Part shown: piece after piece, positions 1 to 8,543 of the stretch
Numbering within the stretch: the stretch's first letter is position 1
How the letters are laid out: the number at the start of each line of letters is the position of its first letter
Program-made: the position numbers and the translations under genes
Notes under the pieces: model-generated
Database searches by the model: none
Told to the model about the DNA's origin: nothing
What the model saw: only the letters and a program-made list of their open reading frames with translations
NCBI RefSeq assembly: GCF_009676955.1
Contig: NZ_CP045696.1
Location: forward strand, 682,001 to 746,000
Direction of reading: 5' to 3'
DNA length: 64,000 nucleotides
DNA from: Sodaliphilus pleomorphus
GTDB taxonomy: Bacteria; Bacteroidota; Bacteroidia; Bacteroidales; Muribaculaceae

Positions 1-91
1 CGTTGTACACTTTCTCGGTGCTGTAGTCGCCTCGCGAGAGGCGCACACACTTGCCGCCCATGATGTCGATGGCAGGAACAATGTCGATCAT
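1..91 (-). CDS. hisA: HisA, phosphoribosylformimino-AICAR isomerase (N-terminus only)
   Basis: Only the first 30 codons are in the window; the gene runs off the low-coordinate edge. The translation begins [20 protein letters not shown], which is the first beta strand and phosphate-binding start of the HisA (beta/alpha)8 barrel, with the family's early Asp in PAIDI. HisA isomerises ProFAR to PRFAR in histidine biosynthesis. Its ATG overlaps the TGA of hisH by four bases (88-91), the usual translationally coupled hisH-hisA order. The identification rests on a short but very characteristic N-terminus. Confidence 0.88.
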   Translation of the reverse strand, partial: MIDIVPAIDIMGGKCVRLSRGDYSTEKVYN

Positions 92-684
92 AAGTCAATA
101 AATTTCTTGAGCACAAGCTCGCCCACGTCGCCACTCTTCTCGGGATGGAACTGCGTGGCATAGAAGTTGCCGCGATGCAGCGCCGCGCTGAAGGGCACGA
201 TGTAGCGCGTGGTGGCAATCGTGTCGCGGCCCACGGGGGCATAGTAGCTGTGCACATAGTACACATGGCGCCCCTCGAGCTCGGCGGGGATGAGCGCGCT
301 CGCCCCAGCCAGCTCGATAGTGTTCCACCCCATGTGGGGAATCTTCAACTCGGGGCAGGCGCTGTTGTCGAAGCGCTTCACGTCGAGGTCGAATATTCCC
401 AGCCCCTGCGTGTCGCCCTCCTGGCTCGAGCGGCACAGCAGCTGCAGGCCTATGCATATGCCCAGCACCGGCTGCGTGAGGCTCTTTATCACCGTGTCGA
501 GCCCCTTGGCGCGCAAGTAGTCCATGGCCGTGGCCGCCTGGCCCACACCGGGAAATATCACCCGCTCGGCGCGGCGTAGCACAGCGGCATCGTCGGTGAT
601 CACGGCCTCCACGCCTATGCGCTGCAACGCACATTTCACCGAGAACACGTTGCCAGCATTGTATTTGATGATTGCTACACTCAT
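88..684 (-). CDS. hisH: HisH, glutamine amidotransferase subunit of IGP synthase
   Basis: A class I glutamine amidotransferase of 198 residues that supplies ammonia to HisF in imidazole glycerol phosphate synthase. The nucleophile elbow [10 protein letters not shown] carries the catalytic Cys, and TQFHPEKSG near the C-terminus carries the His and Glu of the triad. I start it at 684 ([12 protein letters not shown]), which matches the family N-terminus; an open frame extends 21 codons further upstream but has no family character. It is followed with a four-base overlap by hisA. A -7-like box lies only about ten bases upstream of the ATG. Confidence 0.93.
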   Translation of the reverse strand: MSVAIIKYNAGNVFSVKCALQRIGVEAVITDDAAVLRRAERVIFPGVGQAATAMDYLRAKGLDTVIKSLTQPVLGICIGLQLLCRSSQEGDTQGLGIFDLDVKRFDNSACPELKIPHMGWNTIELAGASALIPAELEGRHVYYVHSYYAPVGRDTIATTRYIVPFSAALHRGNFYATQFHPEKSGDVGELVLKKFIDL

Positions 685-693
685 TTCGTGTGG

Positions 694-701
694 CAAAGTT
701 A
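694..701 (-). promoter_or_regulatory. Candidate -7 box for hisH
   Basis: The plus strand reads CAAAGTTA, i.e. TAACTTTG on the minus strand, an exact match to the Bacteroidetes TAnnTTTG box. It lies 10 bases before the hisH ATG, which would leave almost no 5' leader. Matches to so short a motif can be accidental. Confidence 0.35.
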
Positions 702-856
702 CACGAAAAAGCCTCAAGCACAAAACAAAATCGACCAAACCGCCCATTTTTTTGGCATATCATCACATCCCCGCCCAAAAACGCCACCCCCTACAACCTG
801 CACGGCAAGGCACTGCATCAACTACACCCCAACACCATTCAAGTATATAGTCTATA

Positions 857-1875
857 CACTACACATAGTAGAAATCATAGACTTTAAGTGGCCACCCTCA
901 CGGGCTTGGCGCATAGAAATATCTACACATAGTAGAAATTATAGGCTTTAAGTAGCCGTATGCATCTTTATCGTTCAGCAGCCAATCTACAAATAGTAGA
1001 AATTATAGGCTTTAAGTAGCCCAAAAACTATGGCAGACCCTACCACTTCAATCTACACATAGTAGAAATTATAGGCTTTAAGTAGCCCGGCACAGGCTAA
1101 AGGCCTCTGCCGAAAAATCTACACATAGTAGAAATTACAGGCTTTATGTAGCCGCTTTGTCATAGTCATAGCTCAAGCCCTCATCTACACATAGTAGAAA
1201 TTACAGGCTTTATGTAGCCATAAAATTGTGCAAAAAAGAGGGACGCAGAATCTACACATAGTAGAAATTACAGGCTTTATGTAGCAGCTTATCTGCGACA
1301 GAAAGAAGTCGTTCTATCTACACATAGTAGAAATTACAGGCTTTATGTAGCCTCGCTGATTACTCCCTGTGGAAGTTCGCATCTACACATAGTAGAAATT
1401 ACAGGCTTTATGTAGCCCGAGTCCACAGGGCGTCGAATATTGCATATCTACACATAGTAGAAATTACAGGCTTTATGTAGCCTCATCAGAGAGACAGCCG
1501 CCGCGCTCTTTCATCTACACATAGTAGAAATTACAGGCTTTATGTAGCCCGACACGATACGCGGCTTGTACAAGTCGATCTACACATAGTAGAAATTACA
1601 GGCTTTATGTAGCCCAAGCGTTTACGCATTTACGCATACAAGTGATCTACACATAGTAGAAATTATAGGCTTTATGTAGCCTTGTTGCTGTGCACGGTGT
1701 CGCAGCGGATCTACACATAGTAGAAATTATAGGCTTTATGTAGCCCATGGTGGCGGAAAAACAGCGCGAGGAATAATCTACAAATAGTAGAAATTATAGG
1801 CTTTATGTAGCCCGGCTGGCACGTCGGTGAGTTGGTCAAATCTACAAATAGTAGAAATTATAGGCTTTATGTAGC
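857..1875 (-). CRISPR. Type V-A CRISPR array, 16 repeats and 15 spacers
   Basis: Sixteen 36-nt repeats start at 857, 921, 985, 1051, 1117, 1183, 1250, 1316, 1381, 1446, 1513, 1578, 1645, 1709, 1776 and 1840. Spacers are 28-31 nt. On the plus strand the repeats begin ATCTACACATAGTAGAAATT, so the crRNA is read from the minus strand and ends in the Cas12a handle (TTTCTACTATGTGTAGAT, a five-base-pair stem). The leader end is at 1875, next to cas2. The far repeat (857) is degenerate. Repeats at 921-1051 have TTTAAGTAGC, those at 1117-1578 have ATTACAGG and TTTATGTAGC, and those at 1645-1840 have ATTATAGG and TTTATGTAGC; 985, 1776 and 1840 have ACAAATAG in the loop. Confidence 0.98.
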
Positions 1876-2053
1876 CTCTTACAAGGGGCGAATTTAAACA
1901 AAATCACTGATATACACAATAGTAGAAAACCTTTCTTTTAAAGAATTTACCCCCACCCCGTAAACGCAAGTTGAACAGCCATATATTCATATAGTTGATT
2001 CACAATAAAATGAGGAGAAAAAAGTAAAACGCGACACACTTAGGTTTGTAAAC
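1876..2053 (-). promoter_or_regulatory. CRISPR leader with degenerate repeat
   Basis: AT-rich stretch between the cas2 stop and the first repeat, the expected position of the leader and array promoter. At 1910-1930 the plus strand reads ATATACACAATAGTAGAAAAC, a decayed copy of the handle half of the repeat; on the minus strand its stem keeps four of five pairs. It is 34 nt from the first true repeat, about one spacer length. Confidence 0.7.
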
Positions 2054-2323
2054 CTATAAAAAAACTACAGGTTTGTCGCGATGTATGGCATTGCCATATT
2101 TTATCATCTTGTTTTCATCTACATCAAAAATAATCACGCTATCATCGAGAGTGAAATGTTTGGCCCAGGCTTCAATTTTGGCTGTAAGATTATCCATCAC
2201 CCTTTTAGTGTTGGCAACTTCATATACCGAATATTGCAATCTAATGGCTCCGTGCTTTACAAGCATGCGTGTAAATCGAGCCCTCCAGCGATCATCACCG
2301 ATATCGTAACTAATAATTTTCAT
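2054..2323 (-). CDS. cas2: Cas2
   Basis: Small Cas2 protein of 89 residues that forms the central dimer of the Cas1-Cas2 spacer integrase. The N-terminal beta strand MKIISYDIGDDRWRARF carries the conserved Asp at position 7, followed by the ferredoxin-like helix; length and the terminal strand (DKPVVFL) fit the family. The ATG overlaps the cas1 TGA by four bases (2320-2323). It is the last cas gene before the leader and array, so the cas operon and the array read in the same direction. Confidence 0.95.
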   Translation of the reverse strand: MKIISYDIGDDRWRARFTRMLVKHGAIRLQYSVYEVANTKRVMDNLTAKIEAWAKHFTLDDSVIIFDVDENKMIKYGNAIHRDKPVVFL

Positions 2324-3249
2324 TTATATTGAAATATTGGATATTGACTTGCAGACTTCCTTCCCATAAAACAACGGTAATACTGCTGCACGTACTTAAA
2401 AATTTCCATCTTATAAGAAATCAAAGCATTAAAATACACCTTGTAGTAATCAGAACACTTTTCATATTTCAGATGAAATTCTTCTTTAACTTTCACAAAA
2501 TGTGTAGAAGAAAACTGCCCTCGATGAAAAGCGAGCAATGTTGCATGGTCGATAATGCATCTAAATGGCTCTACTATATCGCACACAAGTGACTTGCGTT
2601 GAAACCACAAGCGATGATAGACTCCTTTATATAGATCAAAGCCAAAAAGTCTCAAGTAAGACTCCACAAAGTTGAACAATATCGTATACCCTATGTCAAG
2701 AGTAACATTCAAGGCATCACACTTGGATCTCGGATGGCGTCCCTTCCAATCAAAATCTTGATAATAGGCAATGAAAAAAAATTTTGCCACCTGTCCCTCG
2801 AGTCCCATCAATTCATTGTAATCGATGGTATCCTTCAACTTGTTGACAGCCGATGCGCAGAATGAAATTGCTGCAATGGTGAGTTCATCTCGGCGACGTG
2901 TTTTCTCCAGCAGCGTTTTTTGATTATTAAATTTGCTTATCATGAGAGATCTGGCTACAGAAAGCTCAGAGTCGGTGTAGTCATATTGGCGTTTGCGAAG
3001 CAGATAGTTGGCTTCGGCCGAACATGCAAAGAAAAAGACAGGCCTTAAATTAGGTTTCATAACCACCACTGCCACCCCATGCTTGCGACACTTATCGATC
3101 AAAGGTGTCGTCACAGTGATGTGGCCAATTACAAATAGAGCCAGAATCTTTTGAAAAGGGAATTTGGTGAGTGTAGACTTCTTGTTACCATCAAATTCCT
3201 CGAGCATAAGTTCTCCATTCATCACCCGCAAGCTACGAGTGTGTTCCAT
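2320..3249 (-). CDS. cas1: Cas1 integrase
   Basis: Metal-dependent integrase subunit for spacer acquisition, 309 residues. The metal site is visible: E151 in GLEGQVAKFFF, H212 in KGVYHRL, and D224/E227 in CDIVEPFR. The N-terminal beta domain (about 1-80) precedes the helical catalytic domain. I use the ATG at 3249 (MEHTRSLRV); a GTG four codons upstream is also open. With this start it overlaps cas4 by 17 bases, and it overlaps cas2 by four, pointing to one coupled transcript. Confidence 0.95.
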   Translation of the reverse strand: MEHTRSLRVMNGELMLEEFDGNKKSTLTKFPFQKILALFVIGHITVTTPLIDKCRKHGVAVVVMKPNLRPVFFFACSAEANYLLRKRQYDYTDSELSVARSLMISKFNNQKTLLEKTRRRDELTIAAISFCASAVNKLKDTIDYNELMGLEGQVAKFFFIAYYQDFDWKGRHPRSKCDALNVTLDIGYTILFNFVESYLRLFGFDLYKGVYHRLWFQRKSLVCDIVEPFRCIIDHATLLAFHRGQFSSTHFVKVKEEFHLKYEKCSDYYKVYFNALISYKMEIFKYVQQYYRCFMGRKSASQYPIFQYK

Positions 3250-3856
3250 GCAATTGAGCACAAAAATGGTACGCGTCGCTATATCTTATTGAGTAAACAT
3301 TGTCGGAGTCGGTTTTATCGCACAAATTGCAGTATATGCAATGCGCACATTTGTTTGGATTCGTCATCTTGGTGTCGTTTAATGGACTGTAGTTACGAAA
3401 CAGGGTTAGGAATCGTTCCAGTTCAACCCGATCATTCTCGGTGGGGAGATTGACCGGGATCATCTTTTTTGCAGAAATCTCATAAAAGCACAATTCCTCC
3501 ACAGGAAAGCCCATCTCGGTCATGCAAAAGTACTGAGCCCATAGCTGATAGAGCTGACCACGGAAGATGGTCTTGAGACTGTATTTGCGCTCAATGAGTT
3601 GTTTCTTTTCAGCTCGGTACACATCAATTTTTCCATAGACATGAAGGCTCTCACTATAGACGGAAAGCGACATGATATCACCCCTGCGCGAGCTACCCTT
3701 CTTGGAGTCGACACCTGTGTGTGCTATCGTTCCGCGCACTTGAGGCGTAGCCTTATACAAGCCATCATCGGTATCGGCATACACACTGTGCAAATAAATC
3801 GAATACGGGCAGAAAATGAAATCATTGAGCGTGGCTATAGCAATAAAATCCTCCAT
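3233..3856 (-). CDS. cas4: Cas4 nuclease
   Basis: RecB-family exonuclease of 207 residues with an iron-sulfur cluster, known from other systems to trim prespacers and select for the PAM. C16 (FIFCPYS) and the C-terminal group C170, C173, C176 and C179 (KCAHCIYCNLC) supply the cluster ligands. The PD-(D/E)XK core shows H46, D78 (KIDVY) and E89/K91 (ERKYS). It lies between cas12a (5-base gap) and cas1 (overlap), the normal type V-A order. Confidence 0.94.
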   Translation of the reverse strand: MEDFIAIATLNDFIFCPYSIYLHSVYADTDDGLYKATPQVRGTIAHTGVDSKKGSSRRGDIMSLSVYSESLHVYGKIDVYRAEKKQLIERKYSLKTIFRGQLYQLWAQYFCMTEMGFPVEELCFYEISAKKMIPVNLPTENDRVELERFLTLFRNYSPLNDTKMTNPNKCAHCIYCNLCDKTDSDNVYSIRYSDAYHFCAQLHGTHS

Positions 3857-3861
3857 TATTC

Positions 3862-6800
3862 TTACAAGTATGGTTTCTCCTGAGCGAATTCAAGCCAATC
3901 TTCATTTTTAATGGGAGCGAGCTGGATCTTTTCTGCATCAATTGAGCTTTGTTGAATCTGACGTAACAACATCAATCCTTTTCGTGCTATATTGAAAGCT
4001 CCATTGGCGTCGGCATTGGCAGGTAAAAGGCTACCGCAAGTTCGGCTGTCGAAAAAAATACCATCTTTATCAGCCACAGGGGATACAAGATAATCAATGT
4101 CAGTACCAGTGACACTATTTCGCATCTGCAAAGTGAGTTTTAGTAACTTAAGCAACGACTCATAGAAGTCTTTGACTGCAGAGGTTTCTTTAGTGAGCTG
4201 CCCGTTAACTATACGGGCTTTAAGTCCCGAAGCGATATCGATGCCATATTTGTTAAAGAGGTCTTTAAATGCTTGTGTGAGATCGAATTCCTCATTGTCC
4301 CAATGATTGCTTTTCTCGGGATTGCGAAAAGTGCGTACACGTGTCCCTTGGGTGCATAGTGTCCATTGAGTACGAGTTCCAGTAGGCTTGTTGGTAAAAT
4401 GACGATAATCAAAAGAAAACTCAAACCAATCACGCTCGTCATTGTAGCTTATGTCGTCAAATTTTTCAAAGAACTCCTTAGCTTTGGCTTCATTGCAGTA
4501 ACGAGTGTCAAAAAGGTTGACAAATCCAGTCACAGGATCAATCTTTGAAGTATTCCATGCTGGAATATAGAAAAGGAAACCGCTTTGCTTGCCCAGCTTT
4601 TTAAAACTATCCATTCTGCTCGTGAGTTGCAATGCGTGCAACAAGCCTCCTGGCTCGGCAGCATCATATTGCTTGTTGACTAAGTAGTTAAGCTTGTTGA
4701 TGAGCATGTGCTCAAATTTCTGATATACCTGCTTTTCCACTTTTTGCCTGCTACGCATGAACGAACCGTTCAAATCTTCAAGTACAACAATGGCATGATA
4801 ACGCTGCATGAGCATAGAGATCTTGTGGATTACCTGCGACAGATAGCCCTCTTTGAGTTCTTTTATGCTTTCAATAGTTTGCCAGTCTTGCCGGGCTTTC
4901 TTGTTGCCAGCTTCCTTCTCCTCAAGTAAGGTATGATAATTGGTGCAATAGGTATTACCCTTGTACTCGTTGACAATCTCGTTAAGCGAAAATTGCTCCT
5001 TAATAGTACCATGCTGGTCGATTATCACCAAGTAGAGCAAATTGCGCTCTCCACGGTCGATGCCTATGATGTGAGTGTCATCGCCTGCCGAGCGCAAATA
5101 ATCACACACCTGCTGATTGATGTTGTCGCTGCCAGTACACTTATAATTTATTGTTATAGGAACATGAAACATGAATTTATCAACGGTGTATCGGCGATTT
5201 TTAATAATGTCGTAGTCGAACACACACACACGTTTGGAGTCATTTTCGTTTTTGCAAGTAATAGGCTGATGTGCGGGGTGAGTAGGTCGATCGCACCTTA
5301 GGCTTGCCTTGCGGTAAAACACTTCGGCTTCACCATTGAGCTTATAAATAACATTGTGCAAGTTGCGCTCATCAAAGAGCATGCGCCAGTATAGGGTGTG
5401 CATGTTGGGTGTACCCTTGCTTTGGGGTGAAAAGTCCTTATTGTAGATTTGGAAAAGATATAGCTTGCCTTCGTCCACCATCCTGTTGACATAGTCAACA
5501 CTCACTTTTGTGAAAGAAAGGGAGTAACCCTGCTGATTAACATCACGATAAAAATCACTAATATTTGTATATGACTGAGTATCAGAGAACTTGAAGTTAA
5601 ATTTATTCCAGTCGGGATGCTTTGCTATAGAATCTTTATAGAAATCTATGAGAGCATGACAATCGTCGAGATTGAAATTATCACCTTTCTTAAAAGACTT
5701 ACTCTCCCAAATTTCAAGAATTTTCTTGCTCGGAGAGAATTCCTGCACTCTTGATTTGGAGAAGAACACCTTAGGAAGCATCTTGTTGGGACCCGGCAAA
5801 AGTTTATAAATCATTTTTTCGTAACAGTCTCCTATGGTTTCAACATTGTTGGCATCAAATATTTTATTATAGTTTTTATTCATGATGCCTAAGTAGTACA
5901 ACCCTTCGCGGCGCAAAATCACGCTTGTGTTATCATGCTCTTTGTTCAAGTCCCAGCCATTCAACAGCGTACTATTCTCGAAATTAAGTTTGATTTTTTC
6001 TTGCGAATAGGGTTTACGAGTCATTCGGTTTCGAACCTTGTTGTACAGCGGAGTGAGCTGGTCGAGAACTTCCCATATCGGCATAAAATCGCCATAGAAG
6101 AAACTATCCTTATCGCCCTCATCGCCACGACCAAGCAATGGCTTGACAAATCGCTGCAAGCGCTTGAGCGCATCAAGCAAGGCTTTGATTGCTTTAACCT
6201 TCTCAATATCCTGAGCCAAATTATGACTGCTTGGCCGAGCATTTAATATTGGAGCGGCCCCATGGTAAGCCTCAGCAATTTGATCGAAAATGTCGGGAGT
6301 CGTCTCTGCTTCGTTTTCACCCTCTTTTGCACCAAGACAAGCAAAGTAATCTTGAATCTTACACCTTATTCCTGCCTGCCCAAGGCACTGGTTGATATAA
6401 GCAATTGAGAAACTGTTCTGGGCAGAGAAAAGTTTTGATACACGCTCTTCAAAATCGGCACCAGTTTCTTTTTTCTTCTTCTGTACACTACGTTTCAAGT
6501 CACTTATCATGGCATCCTTTATTATATTCCAGCCACCGCACAGGCGCTGAGAAACTTCGGAGAGCTGCAAATCGTTGCGCAGGAACACTCCATCCAAATT
6601 GTAGCCGTCCAGTCCCATGAGTATTTGCTTGAGCTTGCCTTCGCCCAGCACACCAGTTTCATTACTATCAAGCTTGTTATAGAAGGCTTCTATTGTATCA
6701 AGCATGTCCTGGTCATTATCAAATTCATCCTGTAACCATGAAATGGCAACGCGATCGCTCAAGATCTGCTTATACAGCAGTTTCAGCATTGGCAAGCGCG

Positions 6801-7635
6801 CCTTTTTATGCTGCTGGTTATAAAGGTTAACATACTCATTGATGCCTTGTATTTTCTTGTTTCCCTCGCTCTTGCCTCCTATAACGGCATTATATACAGC
6901 GAGTTGTGACTGAGTCAGCACTTTGTTGAAAAATTGCAGGTTAAACATCTTATCGATGTCATCTCCAACCTGTAAGTGGCTCCTAAGCTCATCGGCTATT
7001 GTCTTAAAATGCTCTTGCATTTCGGGCACCTTGGCAACAATGTGAAATGCGTTGATATTGTCGATGAATTTGGGCAAGTTTTCGTTGATGATGCGGTAGG
7101 CAATAGCAGTAGATTTCGCATCAGATGTATACATGTTTTTGCGATTCTTGTGGAATTCCTGAAAATAGGTGGTGAAATCAGAAAACTCCTTTATCAGTTC
7201 AGTCTTAACTGGGTCGTTTTTTACAAAACTGGGCAAGTCTTCTTTGATGAGTTCTTTCTTGAAAAGTCTTTTAAACGCAGTATCGCCAGTAAACCTTTTT
7301 GAAATTTGCTTACGCAAAGCGACTTGGATATCCTCAAAGATTTTTTTTGTCTTATCGTTTCTCTTTTGCTCGTAGTAGAAAAAATATTCCTCAAGAGAAT
7401 CGTGTTTTCCCGTATCGTCATACTTCAGGGAGAAATCAGACAAGCACCGCTCGATAAATACCTTGTGGTACTCATCAATCAATTTTTTCATTTCCTTGTA
7501 GCTATCGGCACGATGCATATCGTTGTTCAGAATGCCCTCGCGTTTCATGTTCTCCACAGTAGATCCTTGTGGAATGAGCTCAAATCTTAAAGTCTTAGAC
7601 ACAGGATAAATGCCTGTAAAATCGGTATACTTCAT
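3862..7635 (-). CDS. cas12a: Cas12a (Cpf1) effector nuclease
   Basis: RNA-guided DNA nuclease of 1257 residues that processes its own crRNA, within the 1200-1350 range of the family. The start MKYTDFTGIYPVSKTLRFEL is the classic Cas12a N-terminus. REC lobe about 20-520; WED/PAM-interacting region about 520-830 with GWDLNKE and GPNKMLPKVFFSKSR. The RuvC triad is intact: D860 (HIIGIDRGERNLLY), E953 (VVLEDLNGSF) and D1209 (NADANGAFNIA). The bridge helix follows RuvC-I, and the Nuc domain lies at about 1030-1190. First gene of the cas operon; no missing residues were seen. Base composition is clearly more AT-rich than the core genes. Confidence 0.98.
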   Translation of the reverse strand: MKYTDFTGIYPVSKTLRFELIPQGSTVENMKREGILNNDMHRADSYKEMKKLIDEYHKVFIERCLSDFSLKYDDTGKHDSLEEYFFYYEQKRNDKTKKIFEDIQVALRKQISKRFTGDTAFKRLFKKELIKEDLPSFVKNDPVKTELIKEFSDFTTYFQEFHKNRKNMYTSDAKSTAIAYRIINENLPKFIDNINAFHIVAKVPEMQEHFKTIADELRSHLQVGDDIDKMFNLQFFNKVLTQSQLAVYNAVIGGKSEGNKKIQGINEYVNLYNQQHKKARLPMLKLLYKQILSDRVAISWLQDEFDNDQDMLDTIEAFYNKLDSNETGVLGEGKLKQILMGLDGYNLDGVFLRNDLQLSEVSQRLCGGWNIIKDAMISDLKRSVQKKKKETGADFEERVSKLFSAQNSFSIAYINQCLGQAGIRCKIQDYFACLGAKEGENEAETTPDIFDQIAEAYHGAAPILNARPSSHNLAQDIEKVKAIKALLDALKRLQRFVKPLLGRGDEGDKDSFFYGDFMPIWEVLDQLTPLYNKVRNRMTRKPYSQEKIKLNFENSTLLNGWDLNKEHDNTSVILRREGLYYLGIMNKNYNKIFDANNVETIGDCYEKMIYKLLPGPNKMLPKVFFSKSRVQEFSPSKKILEIWESKSFKKGDNFNLDDCHALIDFYKDSIAKHPDWNKFNFKFSDTQSYTNISDFYRDVNQQGYSLSFTKVSVDYVNRMVDEGKLYLFQIYNKDFSPQSKGTPNMHTLYWRMLFDERNLHNVIYKLNGEAEVFYRKASLRCDRPTHPAHQPITCKNENDSKRVCVFDYDIIKNRRYTVDKFMFHVPITINYKCTGSDNINQQVCDYLRSAGDDTHIIGIDRGERNLLYLVIIDQHGTIKEQFSLNEIVNEYKGNTYCTNYHTLLEEKEAGNKKARQDWQTIESIKELKEGYLSQVIHKISMLMQRYHAIVVLEDLNGSFMRSRQKVEKQVYQKFEHMLINKLNYLVNKQYDAAEPGGLLHALQLTSRMDSFKKLGKQSGFLFYIPAWNTSKIDPVTGFVNLFDTRYCNEAKAKEFFEKFDDISYNDERDWFEFSFDYRHFTNKPTGTRTQWTLCTQGTRVRTFRNPEKSNHWDNEEFDLTQAFKDLFNKYGIDIASGLKARIVNGQLTKETSAVKDFYESLLKLLKLTLQMRNSVTGTDIDYLVSPVADKDGIFFDSRTCGSLLPANADANGAFNIARKGLMLLRQIQQSSIDAEKIQLAPIKNEDWLEFAQEKPYL

Positions 7636-7675
7636 TGTTATTAACAGTGTGTTATAGTAAGGTTATAGTTTTGTG

Positions 7676-7683
7676 TAAAGGTA
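7676..7683 (-). promoter_or_regulatory. Candidate -7 box for the cas operon
   Basis: The minus strand reads TACCTTTA, seven of eight bases of TAnnTTTG, 40 bases before the cas12a ATG. No convincing -33 element was identified, and the region is very AT-rich, so this is tentative. Confidence 0.3.
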
Positions 7684-7900
7684 AAAAAAATTGTAATAAT
7701 TAATACTATAATTACAGTAAATTATTTCCCTTTTAAAGCCATTTATTATTTTGGGGCGAAGTTGTATTTGTCCTTTCCTGTTTTAGGTTGACTCTGGTTG
7801 ATAAAATATTACTACTCCTATGTGCCAGAGCTTGAGGCTGTGAATTGCTTTCAAATTTGTATCTTTATATCGGGTGACACAACATTGCAAATATTTTTAA

Positions 7901-7908
7901 TATCTTTG
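7901..7908 (+). promoter_or_regulatory. Candidate -7 box for the gene at 7944
   Basis: TATCTTTG matches TAnnTTTG exactly, 35 bases before the ATG of the divergent small gene. The -33 element is not clear. Confidence 0.45.
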
Positions 7909-7943
7909 TATGCAATATTCTAACCACATGATAATGTTAGTTT

Positions 7944-8177
7944 ATGGATTATCGTTCGTTTATTAAGAAATTAGAAAATGACGGTATCGTTTATATCTAT
8001 GATGATTATGAGGACGCTATCGTTAAGTTTGTGTCTTCCAAAGTTGCAGGTAACACGCAGGCATGGATTAAGCGTAAAGGCAGGAAAGAAAGAGAGATTC
8101 CCCAGTCAGAGCCTATTGTGCTTGATATCATGATGGGTGGGGAGGAGGTTAACAAGAATTTTTATGATAACTATTGA
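7944..8177 (+). CDS. Small hypothetical protein paired with HD-domain gene
   Basis: A 77-residue protein I do not recognise. It has an acidic N-terminal part (YIYDDYEDAIVKF), a basic middle (WIKRKGRKERE) and a C-terminal segment SEPIVLDIMMGGEEVNKNFY. No signal peptide or membrane segment. It is divergent from cas12a and overlaps the next gene by 14 bases, so the two are probably translated together. The tight pairing suggests a two-gene module, but nothing in the sequence shows its function. Confidence 0.7.
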   Translation: MDYRSFIKKLENDGIVYIYDDYEDAIVKFVSSKVAGNTQAWIKRKGRKEREIPQSEPIVLDIMMGGEEVNKNFYDNY

Positions 8178-8487
8178 GCAGGCAATCGTTTTGGCAACGG
8201 CGGCAATGCAAGGATTGAAAGACCTTGAGGGAAATGCGGCAATCCTACATCCGTTGCGAGTGATGTTGTCGGGCAAAAGTGATGATGAGAAAATTGTAGG
8301 AGTGCTGCATGACGTGCCGGAGGATACAAATGTAGGATTTAGCCAGTTGAAAGAAGCTGGTTGCACCGACGCTCAAATTGAGGCCTTACATTTTCTTACT
8401 CACAGCAAAGATGTTCCGTATTCCGTTGTGAAAACATCAAGAGCGGGTTTTACTCGCTCTTTTTTTTTGCAATTAAGGCTTATATAA
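8164..8487 (+). pseudogene. Truncated RelA/SpoT-like HD-domain protein
   Basis: The first roughly 90 residues look like the N-terminus of a small HD phosphohydrolase: MITIEQAIVLATAAM, then HPLRVML, and VLHDVPEDTNVGF with the HD and ED metal-site residues. After VPYSVVKTS homology stops, and the reading frame runs into a terminator hairpin (8439-8468), ending at 8487 after 107 codons. Full-length relatives continue with more helices and a conserved Asp, which are missing. I start it at the ATG at 8164; a frame open from 8137 lacks family character. Either a recent 3' truncation or a non-functional remnant. Confidence 0.65.
8439..8468 (+). terminator. Rho-independent terminator inside the HD reading frame
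   Basis: AAGAGCG (8439-8445) pairs with CGCTCTT (8455-8461) and runs into a tract of T residues through 8468. It lies before the stop codon of the HD-domain frame. Confidence 0.8.
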
Positions 8488-8516
8488 AAGCCCCGGCGCT
8501 GGGGGGGCCGGGGCTG
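8487..8516 (-). terminator. Terminator of the FMN-binding gene
   Basis: AGCCCCGGC (8489-8497) pairs with GCCGGGGCT (8507-8515); on the minus strand the stem is followed by TTTATATAAG. It is 28 bases past the stop codon at 8544. Confidence 0.75.
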
Positions 8517-8543
8517 TGAGGTTGTACTGACGGCGCTGGGGGG

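Noticed and set aside
7640..7660. CAGTG shared between the start of the pseudo-spacer and sequence just before the cas12a ATG.
   Set aside because: Five matching bases only, with no TTTN PAM beside them.
7753..7760. GGGGCGAA shared between the leader pseudo-spacer (near 1884-1891) and the region upstream of cas12a, as a possible self-target.
   Set aside because: Eight bases, outside the seed part of the putative guide, about 70 bases from the proposed -7 box and without a clear TTTN PAM at the needed place; such a match can occur by chance.
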